A DNA stretch of 64,000 bases. Source: Pseudomonas sp. LD120 (GTDB taxonomy: Bacteria > Pseudomonadota > Gammaproteobacteria > Pseudomonadales > Pseudomonadaceae). Under the pieces are notes generated by a model. That model was not told where the DNA came from and did no database searches. It saw only the letters and a list, made by a program, of their open reading frames with translations. The translations under genes and the position numbers were made by a program. Numbering within the stretch: position 1 is the first letter of the stretch; every line of letters starts with the position of its first letter. Where the stretch lies: the NCBI RefSeq assembly GCF_009861525.1, contig NZ_WVHL01000005.1:372001-436000 (forward strand), read 5' to 3'. Below, one piece after another: positions 28,092 to 37,777 of the stretch.

Positions 28092-28119
28092 AACCCCGTC
28101 TTATTTGGCGGGGTTTTGC
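28092..28119 (+). terminator. Terminator after the cyaY-DUF1289 unit
   Basis: Stem AACCCCG / CGGGGTT around a 10-base loop, followed by TTGCTTTTTT, about 78 bases after the DUF1289 stop and before rnk. Confidence 0.75.
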
Positions 28120-28155
28120 TTTTTTGTGCAGAAAAAATAGGAGTCAGCCAGGATC

Positions 28156-28569
28156 ATGAGTACTGCACCATCCATCATCCTTACCCGCCTTGACGTGCAA
28201 CGTCTGGAGCGCTTGATCGACAACCTGGACGACTCGCTGCCAGGCGTCATTGCACTGCAAACCGAGTTGGATCGTGCCGAAACGCTGGTGGGTCACGATG
28301 AAGTCCCGGCCGGTGTCGTAACCATGAACTCGCGTGTGCATTGCCGTGAAGAAAGCAGCGGCAAGGACTACCACCTGACTCTGGTGTATCCGCAGGATGC
28401 CAATGCCGACGAAGGCAAGATCTCGATTCTGGCGCCGGTGGGCAGTGCCCTGCTGGGCTTGCAGGTGGGGCAATTCATCGACTGGCCGGCACCAGGTGGC
28501 AAGACCCTCAAGCTGACCCTGCTGGAAGTGGAATACCAGCCCGAAGCCGCGGGCGACTTCCACCTTTGA
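28156..28569 (+). CDS. rnk: Nucleoside diphosphate kinase regulator Rnk
   Basis: A 137-residue protein with the Rnk N-terminal helical hairpin (LERLIDNLDDSLPGVIALQTELDRA) and a C-terminal GreA/GreB-like domain (LVYPQDANADEGKISILAPVGSALLGL). Rnk binds RNA polymerase and influences nucleoside diphosphate kinase and alginate synthesis in Pseudomonas. It converges on cyaA with seven bases between the stops. Confidence 0.93.
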   Translation: MSTAPSIILTRLDVQRLERLIDNLDDSLPGVIALQTELDRAETLVGHDEVPAGVVTMNSRVHCREESSGKDYHLTLVYPQDANADEGKISILAPVGSALLGLQVGQFIDWPAPGGKTLKLTLLEVEYQPEAAGDFHL

Positions 28570-28576
28570 TCGACGG

Positions 28577-31423
28577 CTAGGCCTGCTCGAGCGCCTCGTT
28601 CAGTGCGCGCTCCAGGCTGGCTTTGTAGCGCAGATACACAATGCTCGTGCTTTGCACATCACCGAGCAGGCCGGACAGGTCGAGGTCGGTGATGTAGCAG
28701 CGATAGCGCTCCGGTTCGCGGCGCTGCTCGACGATCTCCTGGGCCACCGCGCTGAACAGTTGATCGCCATATTCCAGTTCGGAAAACTCCCGTTGATTGC
28801 AGTACAGCGAGACGTGCACTTGACCCGGTGTCGCCTTGGCGATGATCGCCTGCACGTCATAAAAGGCCTTGTCCACAGGCGTCAGCGGCGCTGGCCGTGC
28901 TTCGACCCGGCGTGCCCGACCGCTGCCCGAGGGCAAAATCTGCAAGTAGAGTGTGTCCAGAGGTTTCTCGGCTGAGCTGTCGTTCATCGGCAGCAACGCT
29001 TCACGGCGGTAGAGAATCGACTGCAGGAACCGCTGCAGTGGCACCAGCAGGCTTTGTTCGTCGTGATAGGGCAGCGTCTGCTGCCATAAGGCGTTGTGCT
29101 CATCGAGGACATACAACTCGGCCTGGCGCTCGATGATGCGGTAGAACACCTGGATGCAATCGGGTTGGCCCATCGGCAGGATCAGCGCCAGGTCATGATC
29201 CTCCAAGGCCATCGGGTCCAGGTGCAGGGGGCTGTAGCGCGTCTGTTCCTGTCCCAGGTACTCCAGCAGTGCGGCGGGGGTCGCCATGGCGCGGTGGCGA
29301 ACCTGGCCGGTGCGCAGTTCGAGGACGTGATAGTGCTGCTGTACCTGGATCAGGTAACGGTAATTGAGCTGACTGAGCAGCAGGTGCTGCGCGGTCTCGA
29401 ACAGCTCTTCCACCCGCCGGGCGATGAATTGCGCGCGGTTGTGGCAGAAGCAGCGGACCCGCAGGCGCGGTTGTGGGCTGTGGGGCAGATTGTTCAGGTA
29501 GTCCCGCAGGCAATCGAGCAGTGCATGCTCGCCGTCGAAACGGCCGACCATGACTTCATTCCAGCTATTGAGGATGACCTGATCCAGGGTCAATACCAGG
29601 TTTTCGCGCACGCCGGCGTAGCTCAAGGAGTCGGTGCGCTCGGTGGTCATGAGGATGTTCAAGTCGCGGTGGTGCTTGAGCGGGTCGACCCCGACGTTTA
29701 CCAGGATCAACACCTCGCCGGGCACACTGGCGTGCAGTAAGCGTTCTTCACTGACGCTGGTCAGCGGCAGGGCCACGGTCTGTTGCAGGCTACCCAGCAG
29801 GTTGAACAGTTCGAACTCGCTCAGGTCGCTGCTGCCAGGGTGCAGGGCCAGGCGCGTGCTGCTATCGATCACGCCGTTGCGATGGCACCAGGTCAGCAGC
29901 TCCAACAGTTCGCGGCTGCGTTTGATCGGCGCGAAATGTTCCCACTCCAATGCGCTCAGGTTGCCGTTGTACAGCCCCCAGTAGTGCTGCCCCGGTTCTT
30001 TCTTGTTGGGCGATTGCACCAGGGTCAGGGTGTCTTCGGCCAGGTCCGGGGCGATGCCGGGATTGATGAACTCAATCTTGCCGGCCTTGCGTTCGAAGGC
30101 GGCGTACAGGCGTCGACCCAGCACATTCAGGTCGCGTTTGTTGATCAGGCTGGCGGCCTGAGCGGTACGGGCGAACTGGGTCAGGAAGCGATAGCTGTAG
30201 TTGAGCTCGTTGACCAGGGACCGGCGTTCACTGCCGACCTGGCGCACCTTCCACTGGCTGCGGGCGTCCAGCAGGGCCAGTTGCCGCTGATCCCAGCCCC
30301 ATTCGCTGGCCAAACGCTCCAGCAGTGTGCGTTGCCAGTTCGGGCTGCGAGCGCCATTGCCGGTGGTGAGCTTGCGGTTGACCTTGAGGTACAGGCTACG
30401 GCGCACCAGCTCCAGGCGCTCCGGCTCACCCCGGGCCTTGAGGTACTCCTCGATGCGCCGATAGACCACGATGTACGGGTCCAGCTCGTCCAGGTTCAGG
30501 CGGTTGGCGAACACGGCGTGTTTGAAGCGCAGGCTCAGGCATTGCACCTTGGGGTGCTCGCTGGCATAGACCTCGATCAGCAACAGCTTGAGCACTGATT
30601 TGTAGGGCGACTCGATACCCTTGAACAACTGCCAGAGGCCGGCGCCGATAAATTCGCCAGGAGGAATACGCGCCATGTGCCCCAGGTCGAGGTGCTCCTC
30701 GGCGGATACAAAACGTTTGGACAGCAGCGTATGGATATAGCGCTCGTAGCGACTTTCTTCGTACACCGGCACCAGCCACCACAGTGGCGTGCGCCCTGCC
30801 AGCCAGATAGCGGTGCGGTAGAACTCGTCCAGCAGCAGGTAGTGTTGGGTGGTGCCGCAATCATCGGAGCTCAGTTGGGTGTCGCGTTCTCCGAGGACAA
30901 AGCGACTGGGATCGATCAGGAAGAAGTGCGCTTCTGCGCCTTGGCCGGCGGCCCAGGTTTCCAGCAGTTGGCACTTCTTCTGCAGCTCGGCCAGTTCATT
31001 TTCGCTCAGGTCCGGTGCGTGGCAGACCCAGACATCCATATCGCTTTGATCGGCCTGGGCCAGCGTGCCCAGGCTGCCCATGAGAAATAGCCCATGAATC
31101 GGCCGGGGCGGGTTGCCACGGCGAGCCTTATAGGAAAAGGAGCGGGTCAGGCGCTGGGCTTCGGTCAGGGCCTGTGAATCGGGTTCGTAGTTGGACAACC
31201 CCGCCGGCGTGGCGCCGGATACGTAGCCGGGCAGCAGCGGGTGATTGACGTGAAAGAACAGCGGCAGCAGGTTGAGCACCAGTTGCTGGCGCGCTGACAA
31301 ACCCTCCATTGCCCGGGCCATGCGTCCTTGATTGAGGGTGAGAAAGCGCGCGCGCAGTTGACTGAGCACTTTGCGATCGATTCCTTCATCCAGATCGGGA
31401 CGTATTTCATGGGTATGGGGCAT
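28577..31423 (-). CDS. cyaA: Class I adenylate cyclase CyaA
   Basis: A 948-residue enzyme making cyclic AMP from ATP. The catalytic N-terminal half includes the nucleotidyltransferase-like LFLMGSLGTLAQADQSDMDVWVCH segment (Asp pair in DMDVW) typical of class I cyclases, and the long C-terminal part is the regulatory domain. It is a single transcription unit. In this genus it may supply cAMP to Vfr. Confidence 0.95.
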   Translation of the reverse strand: MPHTHEIRPDLDEGIDRKVLSQLRARFLTLNQGRMARAMEGLSARQQLVLNLLPLFFHVNHPLLPGYVSGATPAGLSNYEPDSQALTEAQRLTRSFSYKARRGNPPRPIHGLFLMGSLGTLAQADQSDMDVWVCHAPDLSENELAELQKKCQLLETWAAGQGAEAHFFLIDPSRFVLGERDTQLSSDDCGTTQHYLLLDEFYRTAIWLAGRTPLWWLVPVYEESRYERYIHTLLSKRFVSAEEHLDLGHMARIPPGEFIGAGLWQLFKGIESPYKSVLKLLLIEVYASEHPKVQCLSLRFKHAVFANRLNLDELDPYIVVYRRIEEYLKARGEPERLELVRRSLYLKVNRKLTTGNGARSPNWQRTLLERLASEWGWDQRQLALLDARSQWKVRQVGSERRSLVNELNYSYRFLTQFARTAQAASLINKRDLNVLGRRLYAAFERKAGKIEFINPGIAPDLAEDTLTLVQSPNKKEPGQHYWGLYNGNLSALEWEHFAPIKRSRELLELLTWCHRNGVIDSSTRLALHPGSSDLSEFELFNLLGSLQQTVALPLTSVSEERLLHASVPGEVLILVNVGVDPLKHHRDLNILMTTERTDSLSYAGVRENLVLTLDQVILNSWNEVMVGRFDGEHALLDCLRDYLNNLPHSPQPRLRVRCFCHNRAQFIARRVEELFETAQHLLLSQLNYRYLIQVQQHYHVLELRTGQVRHRAMATPAALLEYLGQEQTRYSPLHLDPMALEDHDLALILPMGQPDCIQVFYRIIERQAELYVLDEHNALWQQTLPYHDEQSLLVPLQRFLQSILYRREALLPMNDSSAEKPLDTLYLQILPSGSGRARRVEARPAPLTPVDKAFYDVQAIIAKATPGQVHVSLYCNQREFSELEYGDQLFSAVAQEIVEQRREPERYRCYITDLDLSGLLGDVQSTSIVYLRYKASLERALNEALEQA

Positions 31424-31590
31424 TTCAAACGGAGCCCGAGCGTGACGGTTTTGAGATTGGCAGCAGTTTATCGTCAGATAAGTCTGAGCCTGAAACTGAT
31501 TTTATTTTTGACGTCAGATTTCTAACGTATTGCAGGGAGGGTGCCTACGGAATCCGACAGACGGGAACCCCGCAGGCCGAGAAGCAATGC

Positions 31591-31836
31591 TCAGGCGGTT
31601 TCTTTGACGCTCAGGATAGTCAGCAGGCCTTGGGCGTGTTCGGCAGCATCCCGGCCCAGGCTGGTCAGGTAGCCTCCGTCGGGCAGGGTAATCAGTTCTT
31701 TGGCGAATAAGCGTTGCGCGGCGGCGATGGCGGAAGGGGCGGCAGTTTGATGAATTTTCAGGCCTTCCTGGGAGTTGTCCAGGTTGAAGAGTGCGAGGAT
31801 TTCCAGTTCGGCAACCAACTCAGGGGTATACGACAT
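31591..31836 (-). CDS. TIGR02647 family protein
   Basis: An 81-residue conserved protein (SYTPELVAELEILALFNLDNSQEGLKIH start) seen across Pseudomonas and relatives. It has a winged-helix-like pattern but no assigned function. There is no signal peptide or membrane segment. Confidence 0.8.
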   Translation of the reverse strand: MSYTPELVAELEILALFNLDNSQEGLKIHQTAAPSAIAAAQRLFAKELITLPDGGYLTSLGRDAAEHAQGLLTILSVKETA

Positions 31837-32041
31837 AAGGACTCCAGACTTTCTAGGAATGAGAGGTCAGCGTTCTTAAGGTGACCGCAGAACTGCGGCA
31901 TGTCCAGCGTTCGCTGAGGACTTTTACAACCCGCTGCAGCGGTGTTTGGCCGCAGGCCGATCGCAGTCTAGTCGGGCTGGGGCGCGCGGGCGGTATTGAG
32001 TGCCGGAGCGTTGCATGGCATTGCGCTCCGGCAGGCGCGGT

Positions 32042-32326
32042 TCACTGCTTCTCGGGAGGCAGTTCCGGCAGGGCGCGCAGTGCGGCTTCGTACCATTGGG
32101 TGTCGAAGGCACGGTCTTGTTCGAGGATGGCGTCGATTTCAATCGCCAGGACATGGGCCATCAAATTAAGAATCTCTTCCCGTTCGTAACCCACCAGCGT
32201 CAGCTTGTTGAGTGTGGCCTTGGCTGCTGGCGGGTTGCCACTTTCGATCTGGTTTTCGATCGCTTCGATCAGTGTGCTTTCGGCGAACTCTTCTTCGTCG
32301 GTATCGATATCGGTTGGCTCGCTCAT
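32042..32326 (-). CDS. Conserved hypothetical protein
   Basis: A 94-residue acidic, helical protein. The first 25 residues are very acidic (DIDTDEEEFAESTLIEAIENQ) and the rest forms helices with GYEREEILNLMAHVLAIEID. A GAGCC-type ribosome binding site precedes the ATG. The family is not recognised. Codon use matches the backbone and the frame is clean, so I take it as a real gene. Confidence 0.7.
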   Translation of the reverse strand: MSEPTDIDTDEEEFAESTLIEAIENQIESGNPPAAKATLNKLTLVGYEREEILNLMAHVLAIEIDAILEQDRAFDTQWYEAALRALPELPPEKQ

Positions 32327-32454
32327 GGCAGGCTCCTCAAGGAAAGGTCGCCAGTTTACTCGTATTCAGAAGCGAGGTGGCGCTGGTCAGAACGGGTTTA
32401 ACCCTCTATAAACTGCCCCCACCCACCCCCCCTGCGCGGCCTGGAGGCTACGTG

Positions 32455-33114
32455 ATGCTCAAGCTTTATGGTTTCTCTGTGAGTAACTACTACAACATGG
32501 TCAAGCTGGCGCTTATGGAAAAGGGTCTGGAGTTTGAGGAGGTGGCGTTTTACCCGTGGCAGAGCCCGCAAGGGCTAGAGATTAGTCCGCGTGGCAAGGT
32601 GCCTGTGTTGCAGGTCGAACAAGGTTTTATCCACGAAACCAGCGTGATTCTCGAATACCTGGAGCAAACCCGGACAGGCCCTGCGTTGTTGCCTGCCGAG
32701 CCTTTCCAGCGGGCTCAGGTGCTGGCGCTGGCCAGAGAGATCGAGTTGTACATCGAGCTGCCTGCGCGTACCTGCTATCCCGAGGCGTTCTTTGGCATGG
32801 CGGTCGCCGAAGCGATCAAGGCAAAAGCCCGGGACGAATTGTTGCAGGGGTTTGCCTCCCTGACCCGGCATGCGCACTTTGCCCCTTATGTGGCAGGTGA
32901 CAGCCTGAGTGTGGCGGACCTGTATTTTCTTTATAGCGTGAGTCTTGCCCGGGCGGTGGGGCTGAAGCTGTTCGGGATCGACTTTCTGGACGCGGCTCCG
33001 GCGGCGAAAGCCTTGCTGGAGCGTCTTGAGCAACTGCCCAATGCCAAGCGCATCGAGGCCGATAAGGCGACGGCAATGCCGCAATTTTTGGCCATGATCG
33101 CGGCCAGGAAATAA
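32455..33114 (+). CDS. Glutathione S-transferase family protein
   Basis: A 219-residue GST. The N-terminal thioredoxin-like domain (MLKLYGFSVSNYYNMVKLALMEKGLEFEEV, with the cis-proline in GKVPVLQ and the ETSVILEYLE glutathione-binding segment) is followed by the helical C-terminal domain with SVADLYF. The ATG at 32455 follows GGAGG; the open frame upstream to 32212 is not used. The substrate is unknown. Confidence 0.92.
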   Translation: MLKLYGFSVSNYYNMVKLALMEKGLEFEEVAFYPWQSPQGLEISPRGKVPVLQVEQGFIHETSVILEYLEQTRTGPALLPAEPFQRAQVLALAREIELYIELPARTCYPEAFFGMAVAEAIKAKARDELLQGFASLTRHAHFAPYVAGDSLSVADLYFLYSVSLARAVGLKLFGIDFLDAAPAAKALLERLEQLPNAKRIEADKATAMPQFLAMIAARK

Positions 33115-33179
33115 GGCGCGTTCAAGCGCCTGCCGGCCCGCCCGCGTATGTTTGGCGGGGCGGGCGACAGGCCGGGGAA

Positions 33180-34574
33180 TTAGCGGCTGGCGAGCAGTGC
33201 TTGACCGCGAATCACCGCTGCCCGGACCTGAGTCGGTGCGGTGCCGCCGATATGGTTGCGGGCATTCACCGAGCCTTCCAGGGTCAGCACGGCGAACACG
33301 TCCTGTTCGATCTGGTCGCTGAACTTGCGCAGTTCTTCCAGGCTCATTTCGGCCAGGTCCTTGCCGCTGTCCACGCCGTATTTCACGGCGTGGCCGACAA
33401 TTTCGTGGCAGTCACGGAACGGCAGGCCGCGGCGCACCAGGTAGTCTGCGAGGTCGGTGGCGGTGGAGAAGCCGCGCAGTGCCGCTTCCCGCATGATGGC
33501 GTGCTTGGGCTTGATGGCCGGGATCATGTCGGCGAAAGCCCGCAGCGAGTCGCGCAGGGTGTCGGCGGCATCGAACAGCGGTTCCTTGTCTTCCTGGTTG
33601 TCCTTGTTGTAGGCCAGAGGCTGGCCTTTCATCAGGGTCAGCAGGCCCATCAATGCGCCAAACACCCGGCCGCTCTTGCCACGTACCAGTTCCGGTACGT
33701 CGGGGTTTTTCTTTTGCGGCATGATCGAGCTGCCGGTGCAGAAACGGTCCGGCAGATCGATGAACTGGAATTGCGCGCTGGTCCACAGCACCAGTTCTTC
33801 GGAGAAGCGCGACAGGTGCATCATCGCCACGCTGGCGGCGGCGCAGAATTCGATGGCGAAATCCCGGTCCGAAACACTGTCCAGGGAGTTGCCGCCAATG
33901 GCCTCGAAGCCCAGTAGCTGGCAAGTCAGTTCGCGATCGATCGGGTAGGTAGTACCGGCCAGCGCGGCGCTGCCCAGAGGCATGCGGTTGGTGCGTTTGC
34001 GGCAGTCCACCAGACGCTCGTAGTCACGGCTGAGCATCTCGAACCAGGCCAGCATGTGGTGGCCGAAGGTCACCGGCTGGGCGGTTTGCAGGTGGGTGAA
34101 GCCTGGCATGATGCTCTCGGCTTCACGCTCAGCCAGCTCCAGCAGGCCCTTTTGCAGGCGAGTGATCTCGCCCAGGATCAGGTCGATTTCATCCCGCAGC
34201 CAAAGGCGGATGTCGGTGGCCACCTGATCGTTGCGGCTGCGGCCGGTGTGCAGTTTTTTGCCGGTGATACCGATGCGGTCGGTCAGGCGTGCTTCGATGT
34301 TCATGTGCACATCTTCAAGGTCCACGCGCCAGTCAAAGCTGCCGGCTTCGATCTCGCCCTGGATGGTCTTCAGGCCATCGATGATGCTGTCGCGCTCGGC
34401 GTCGGTGAGCACGCCGACCTTGGCCAGCATCGTGGCGTGGGCAATGGAACCCATGATGTCGTGGCGATACAGGCGCTGGTCGAAAGTGACAGAGGCGGTG
34501 AAGCGGGCGACGAAGGCGTCGACGGGCTCACTGAAGCGGCCGCCCCAGGACTGATTGGTCTTGTCAGTGCTCAT
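33180..34574 (-). CDS. argH: Argininosuccinate lyase ArgH
   Basis: A 464-residue enzyme cleaving argininosuccinate to arginine and fumarate. The fumarase/aspartase signature [12 protein letters not shown] is present, as are HTGRSRNDQ and TVGHAVKY-like C-terminal segments. The start [14 protein letters not shown] at 34574 matches the family; the longer open frame to 35129 runs through the upstream regulatory region. It is divergent from algR. Confidence 0.97.
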   Translation of the reverse strand: MSTDKTNQSWGGRFSEPVDAFVARFTASVTFDQRLYRHDIMGSIAHATMLAKVGVLTDAERDSIIDGLKTIQGEIEAGSFDWRVDLEDVHMNIEARLTDRIGITGKKLHTGRSRNDQVATDIRLWLRDEIDLILGEITRLQKGLLELAEREAESIMPGFTHLQTAQPVTFGHHMLAWFEMLSRDYERLVDCRKRTNRMPLGSAALAGTTYPIDRELTCQLLGFEAIGGNSLDSVSDRDFAIEFCAAASVAMMHLSRFSEELVLWTSAQFQFIDLPDRFCTGSSIMPQKKNPDVPELVRGKSGRVFGALMGLLTLMKGQPLAYNKDNQEDKEPLFDAADTLRDSLRAFADMIPAIKPKHAIMREAALRGFSTATDLADYLVRRGLPFRDCHEIVGHAVKYGVDSGKDLAEMSLEELRKFSDQIEQDVFAVLTLEGSVNARNHIGGTAPTQVRAAVIRGQALLASR

Positions 34575-35182
34575 GAATTCGCTCGTGATCTGCTGAAGGA
34601 AGATGGCGTAAAAACAGGGGGCGATAATAACAGGGTTGCCTGGGCTGTCGCTGGCCCTGGTCGGCAGCTTTTTTCTCGAGGCCGCGATCGGGATGGCTTG
34701 GCGCGTTGAGAGTGACGCGCGCTCGATTGAAAGTGCGTCGGGCACGGATACGCCTTGGGTGTGCAACGTGATATCGATCAAACGATATTTTCCGATTGAG
34801 CAATATCGTCTTGGCAACCGTCTACAGTTGGACAGGAGGACCGGCACAATTGCGTAACAGCCCTTGCGTGTTCGCGGTGGCTGGTTCATCGAATTCACGC
34901 CGCGCAGGTCCAGGTACCCCGTCCACAAACGAGACGGGTATGGATGGAGTGGACGTCGGTCACCATAACGAGGGGCAGTGTGTTGAATACCCATATTCCC
35001 GGCACCGTCGTCGCGTCTCCACCGACCTTGGGCGGTATCAGGCAGGTACGGGTAAATATTGGTGCCCGACTTGCGGCACTTTTTGGCCTTCGCACTAGTC
35101 TTAGCGTGGATCGCGGTGACGGACGTCACTCCACCTGTCTACGCTATCCTTGTGCGAGACTCACGCAGGAATCCAGCGCAAT
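34575..35182. promoter_or_regulatory. Divergent argH-algR region with an 8-bp inverted repeat
   Basis: 608 bp with no convincing gene. ACGATATT (34782-34789) and AATATCGT (34802-34809) form a perfect inverted repeat with a 12-bp spacer in an AT-rich patch, also preceded by GATATCGATC. This looks like a regulator binding site for argH or algR. In P. aeruginosa the algZ (fimS) sensor gene sits here; no histidine-kinase sequence was seen in any frame. Confidence 0.5.
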
Positions 35183-35929
35183 ATGAATGTCCTGATCGTT
35201 GATGACGAACCCCTAGCCCGCGAGCGCCTGAGCCGTATGGTCAGTGAGCTTGAGGGATACAGTGTCCTGGAGCCCAGCGCCACCCATGGCGAAGAGGCAT
35301 TGAGCTTTATCGACAGCCTGAAGCCGGACATCGTCTTGCTCGATGTGCGCATGCCGGGCCTTGACGGGCTGCAGGTCGCCGGCAAGTTATGCGAGCGCGA
35401 GGCGCCGCCGGCGCTGGTGTTTTGTGCTGCCCCAGACGAGTTTGCCCTTGAGGCGTTCAATGCCAGTGGCGTTGTTCATCTGGTCAAGCCCGTGCGTCCT
35501 GAGCTGCTGCTGGATGCGCTTAAAAAGGCTGAACGCCCCAATCGCGTGCAGTTGGCGGCACTGACTCGGCCGGCGGCGGAGAGTGGCAACGGTCCGCGCA
35601 GCCACATCAGTGCCCGTACCCGTAAGGGCATTGAGCTGATTCCGTTGGCGCAGGTGGTGTACTTCATCGCTGACCACAAATACGTGACCTTGCGTCATGA
35701 GGGAGGCGAGGTGCTGCTGGATGAGCCGTTGAAGGCCTTGGAAGATGAGTTCGGTGAGCGTTTTGTGCGCATTCATCGCAACGCGCTGGTGGCTCGCGAG
35801 CGTATCGAACGCTTGCAGCGTACGCCGCTTGGGCATTTCCAGCTGTACCTCAAGGGCCTGAATGGCGATGCGTTGATTGTCAGCCGGCGGCATGTGGCGG
35901 GCGTGCGCAAGATGATGCAGCAGCTCTAG
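35183..35929 (+). CDS. algR: LytTR response regulator AlgR
   Basis: A 248-residue regulator. The receiver domain has the acidic pocket DDE (7-9) and phosphoacceptor Asp54 in VLLDVRMPG. The C-terminal LytTR DNA-binding domain spans about residues 145-245 (KGIELIPLAQVVYF ... FVRIHRNALV). AlgR controls alginate, type IV pili and other surface traits in Pseudomonas. It precedes hemC by 126 bases, the conserved order. The usual partner kinase AlgZ is not adjacent. Confidence 0.95.
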   Translation: MNVLIVDDEPLARERLSRMVSELEGYSVLEPSATHGEEALSFIDSLKPDIVLLDVRMPGLDGLQVAGKLCEREAPPALVFCAAPDEFALEAFNASGVVHLVKPVRPELLLDALKKAERPNRVQLAALTRPAAESGNGPRSHISARTRKGIELIPLAQVVYFIADHKYVTLRHEGGEVLLDEPLKALEDEFGERFVRIHRNALVARERIERLQRTPLGHFQLYLKGLNGDALIVSRRHVAGVRKMMQQL

Positions 35930-36055
35930 GCCGGTATGTCAGGCGCGCAATGGGGGACGCCCGGCATCGGGAGGGCGCCGCGTTTCTGATACAAGTCAAA
36001 GCTGCTTTGGCTGAGCTGTTATTATCTGCCGTATCTATTCAGTACGGATTGATCC

Positions 36056-36997
36056 ATGTCCTCTCGCGAAATCCGCATCGCTACCCGCAAAAGTGCTCTG
36101 GCCTTGTGGCAGGCCGAATACGTCAAAGCCCGTCTGCAAGAGGCCCATTCGGGCCTCGTCGTGACCCTGGTGCCCATGGTCAGTCGCGGCGATAAACTGC
36201 TGGACTCGCCCCTGTCGAAGATCGGCGGCAAGGGCCTGTTCGTTAAAGAACTGGAGACCGCGCTGCTGGAAAACCAGGCCGACATCGCCGTGCACTCGAT
36301 GAAAGACGTGCCCATGGACTTCCCCGAAGGCCTGGGCCTGTTTTGCATCTGCGAGCGCGAAGATCCGCGTGATGCTTTCGTCTCCAACACCTTCGCCAGC
36401 CTCGACGACTTGCCCCAGGGCAGTGTGGTGGGTACCTCCAGCCTGCGTCGCCAGGCTCAGTTGCTGACACGTCGGCCCGACCTGCAGATCCGCTTTCTGC
36501 GGGGCAACGTCAACACCCGCCTGGCCAAGCTGGATGCCGGTGAATACGACGCGATCATCCTTGCGGCCGCCGGCCTGATCCGCTTGGGTTTCGAAGATCG
36601 CATCCGTTCTTCGATCAGTGTCGATGACAGCTTGCCTGCCGGTGGCCAGGGCGCCGTCGGTATTGAATGCCGCAGTGCCGACACTGAAATTCACGCACTG
36701 CTGGCACCTCTGCATCACGCCGACACCGCCAGCCGAGTCACTGCCGAACGTGCACTGAACAAGCACCTGAACGGTGGATGCCAGGTGCCGATCGCCTGCT
36801 ACGCGGTGCTTGAAGGTGAACAGATCTGGCTGCGCGGCCTGGTGGGCGAGCCCAGCGGCGGCCGGCTACTCAGCGCCCAAGTCCGTGGCCCTCGAGCCCG
36901 TGCCACCGAGTTGGGTGTGCAAGTGGCGGACGACCTGCTGGCCCAAGGCGCCGGTGAGATCTTGCGCGCGGTCTATGGCGAGGCAGGCGCAGAGTGA
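36056..36997 (+). CDS. hemC: Hydroxymethylbilane synthase HemC
   Basis: A 313-residue enzyme polymerising four porphobilinogens. The dipyrromethane-cofactor cysteine is in [12 protein letters not shown], with conserved arginines in [17 protein letters not shown] and [11 protein letters not shown]. It overlaps hemD by four bases (GTGA), so consecutive heme-pathway steps are coupled. Confidence 0.97.
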   Translation: MSSREIRIATRKSALALWQAEYVKARLQEAHSGLVVTLVPMVSRGDKLLDSPLSKIGGKGLFVKELETALLENQADIAVHSMKDVPMDFPEGLGLFCICEREDPRDAFVSNTFASLDDLPQGSVVGTSSLRRQAQLLTRRPDLQIRFLRGNVNTRLAKLDAGEYDAIILAAAGLIRLGFEDRIRSSISVDDSLPAGGQGAVGIECRSADTEIHALLAPLHHADTASRVTAERALNKHLNGGCQVPIACYAVLEGEQIWLRGLVGEPSGGRLLSAQVRGPRARATELGVQVADDLLAQGAGEILRAVYGEAGAE

Positions 36998-37761
36998 TCG
37001 GTTGGCGCCTGCTGTTGACCCGGCCGACCGAGGATTGCGCCGCCCTGGCAGCGACCTTGGCCGAGTCCGGCGTCTTCAGCAGCAGCCTGCCGCTGCTGGA
37101 CATTCAGCCCGTGCCCGTCACAGATGCGCAGCGGGCGACCCTGCGCGAACTGGATCGTTTCTGCGCGCTAATTGTCGTCAGCAAACCTGCTGCGCACCTC
37201 GGCCTGGATTTACTGCGTCAGTATTGGCCGCAGCCGCCGGATCAGTGCTGGTTCAGCGTCGGCGCTGCTACCGGACAGATCCTTGCGGATGCAGGGCTGA
37301 GGATGTTCTATCCGCAGCAGGGCGATGACAGCGAAGCCTTGCTTGAACTTCCCCAATTGCGCGAGGCTATTGCGCGGCCTGAGCCACGGGTGCTGATCGT
37401 GCGTGGCGAAGGCGGGCGAGAACTGCTCTCTGAGCGTTTGCGCAATCAAGGTGCTAGTGTCGAATACTTGGAACTGTATCGCCGTTGCCTGCCGCATTAC
37501 CCCGAGGATGCGCTGTTTCAGCGGATTCAGGTGGAACGCTTGAACGGGCTGGTGGTCAGCAGTGGACAGGGTTTTAGCCATTTGCGGCAGCTGGCGGGTT
37601 CCGCCTGGTTGCAGTTGGCGCGGATGCCGTTGTTTGTTCCAAGTCCCCGGGTCGCTGACATGGCGCGTGCCGCCGGGGCGGAAAAAGTTGTGGATTGTCG
37701 TGGCGCCAGTGCCGCGGCTTTGCTAACGGCGTTACGGGAGCATCCCGTGCCCGTTCTCTAA
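36994..37761 (+). CDS. hemD: Uroporphyrinogen-III synthase HemD
   Basis: A 255-residue cyclase of the HemD two-lobed fold starting at a GTG that overlaps the hemC stop. The sequence starts [20 protein letters not shown]. Family conservation is low, but length and position after hemC are diagnostic. Confidence 0.95.
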   Translation: MIGWRLLLTRPTEDCAALAATLAESGVFSSSLPLLDIQPVPVTDAQRATLRELDRFCALIVVSKPAAHLGLDLLRQYWPQPPDQCWFSVGAATGQILADAGLRMFYPQQGDDSEALLELPQLREAIARPEPRVLIVRGEGGRELLSERLRNQGASVEYLELYRRCLPHYPEDALFQRIQVERLNGLVVSSGQGFSHLRQLAGSAWLQLARMPLFVPSPRVADMARAAGAEKVVDCRGASAAALLTALREHPVPVL

Positions 37762-37777
37762 TGCAAAGGATGGATAC

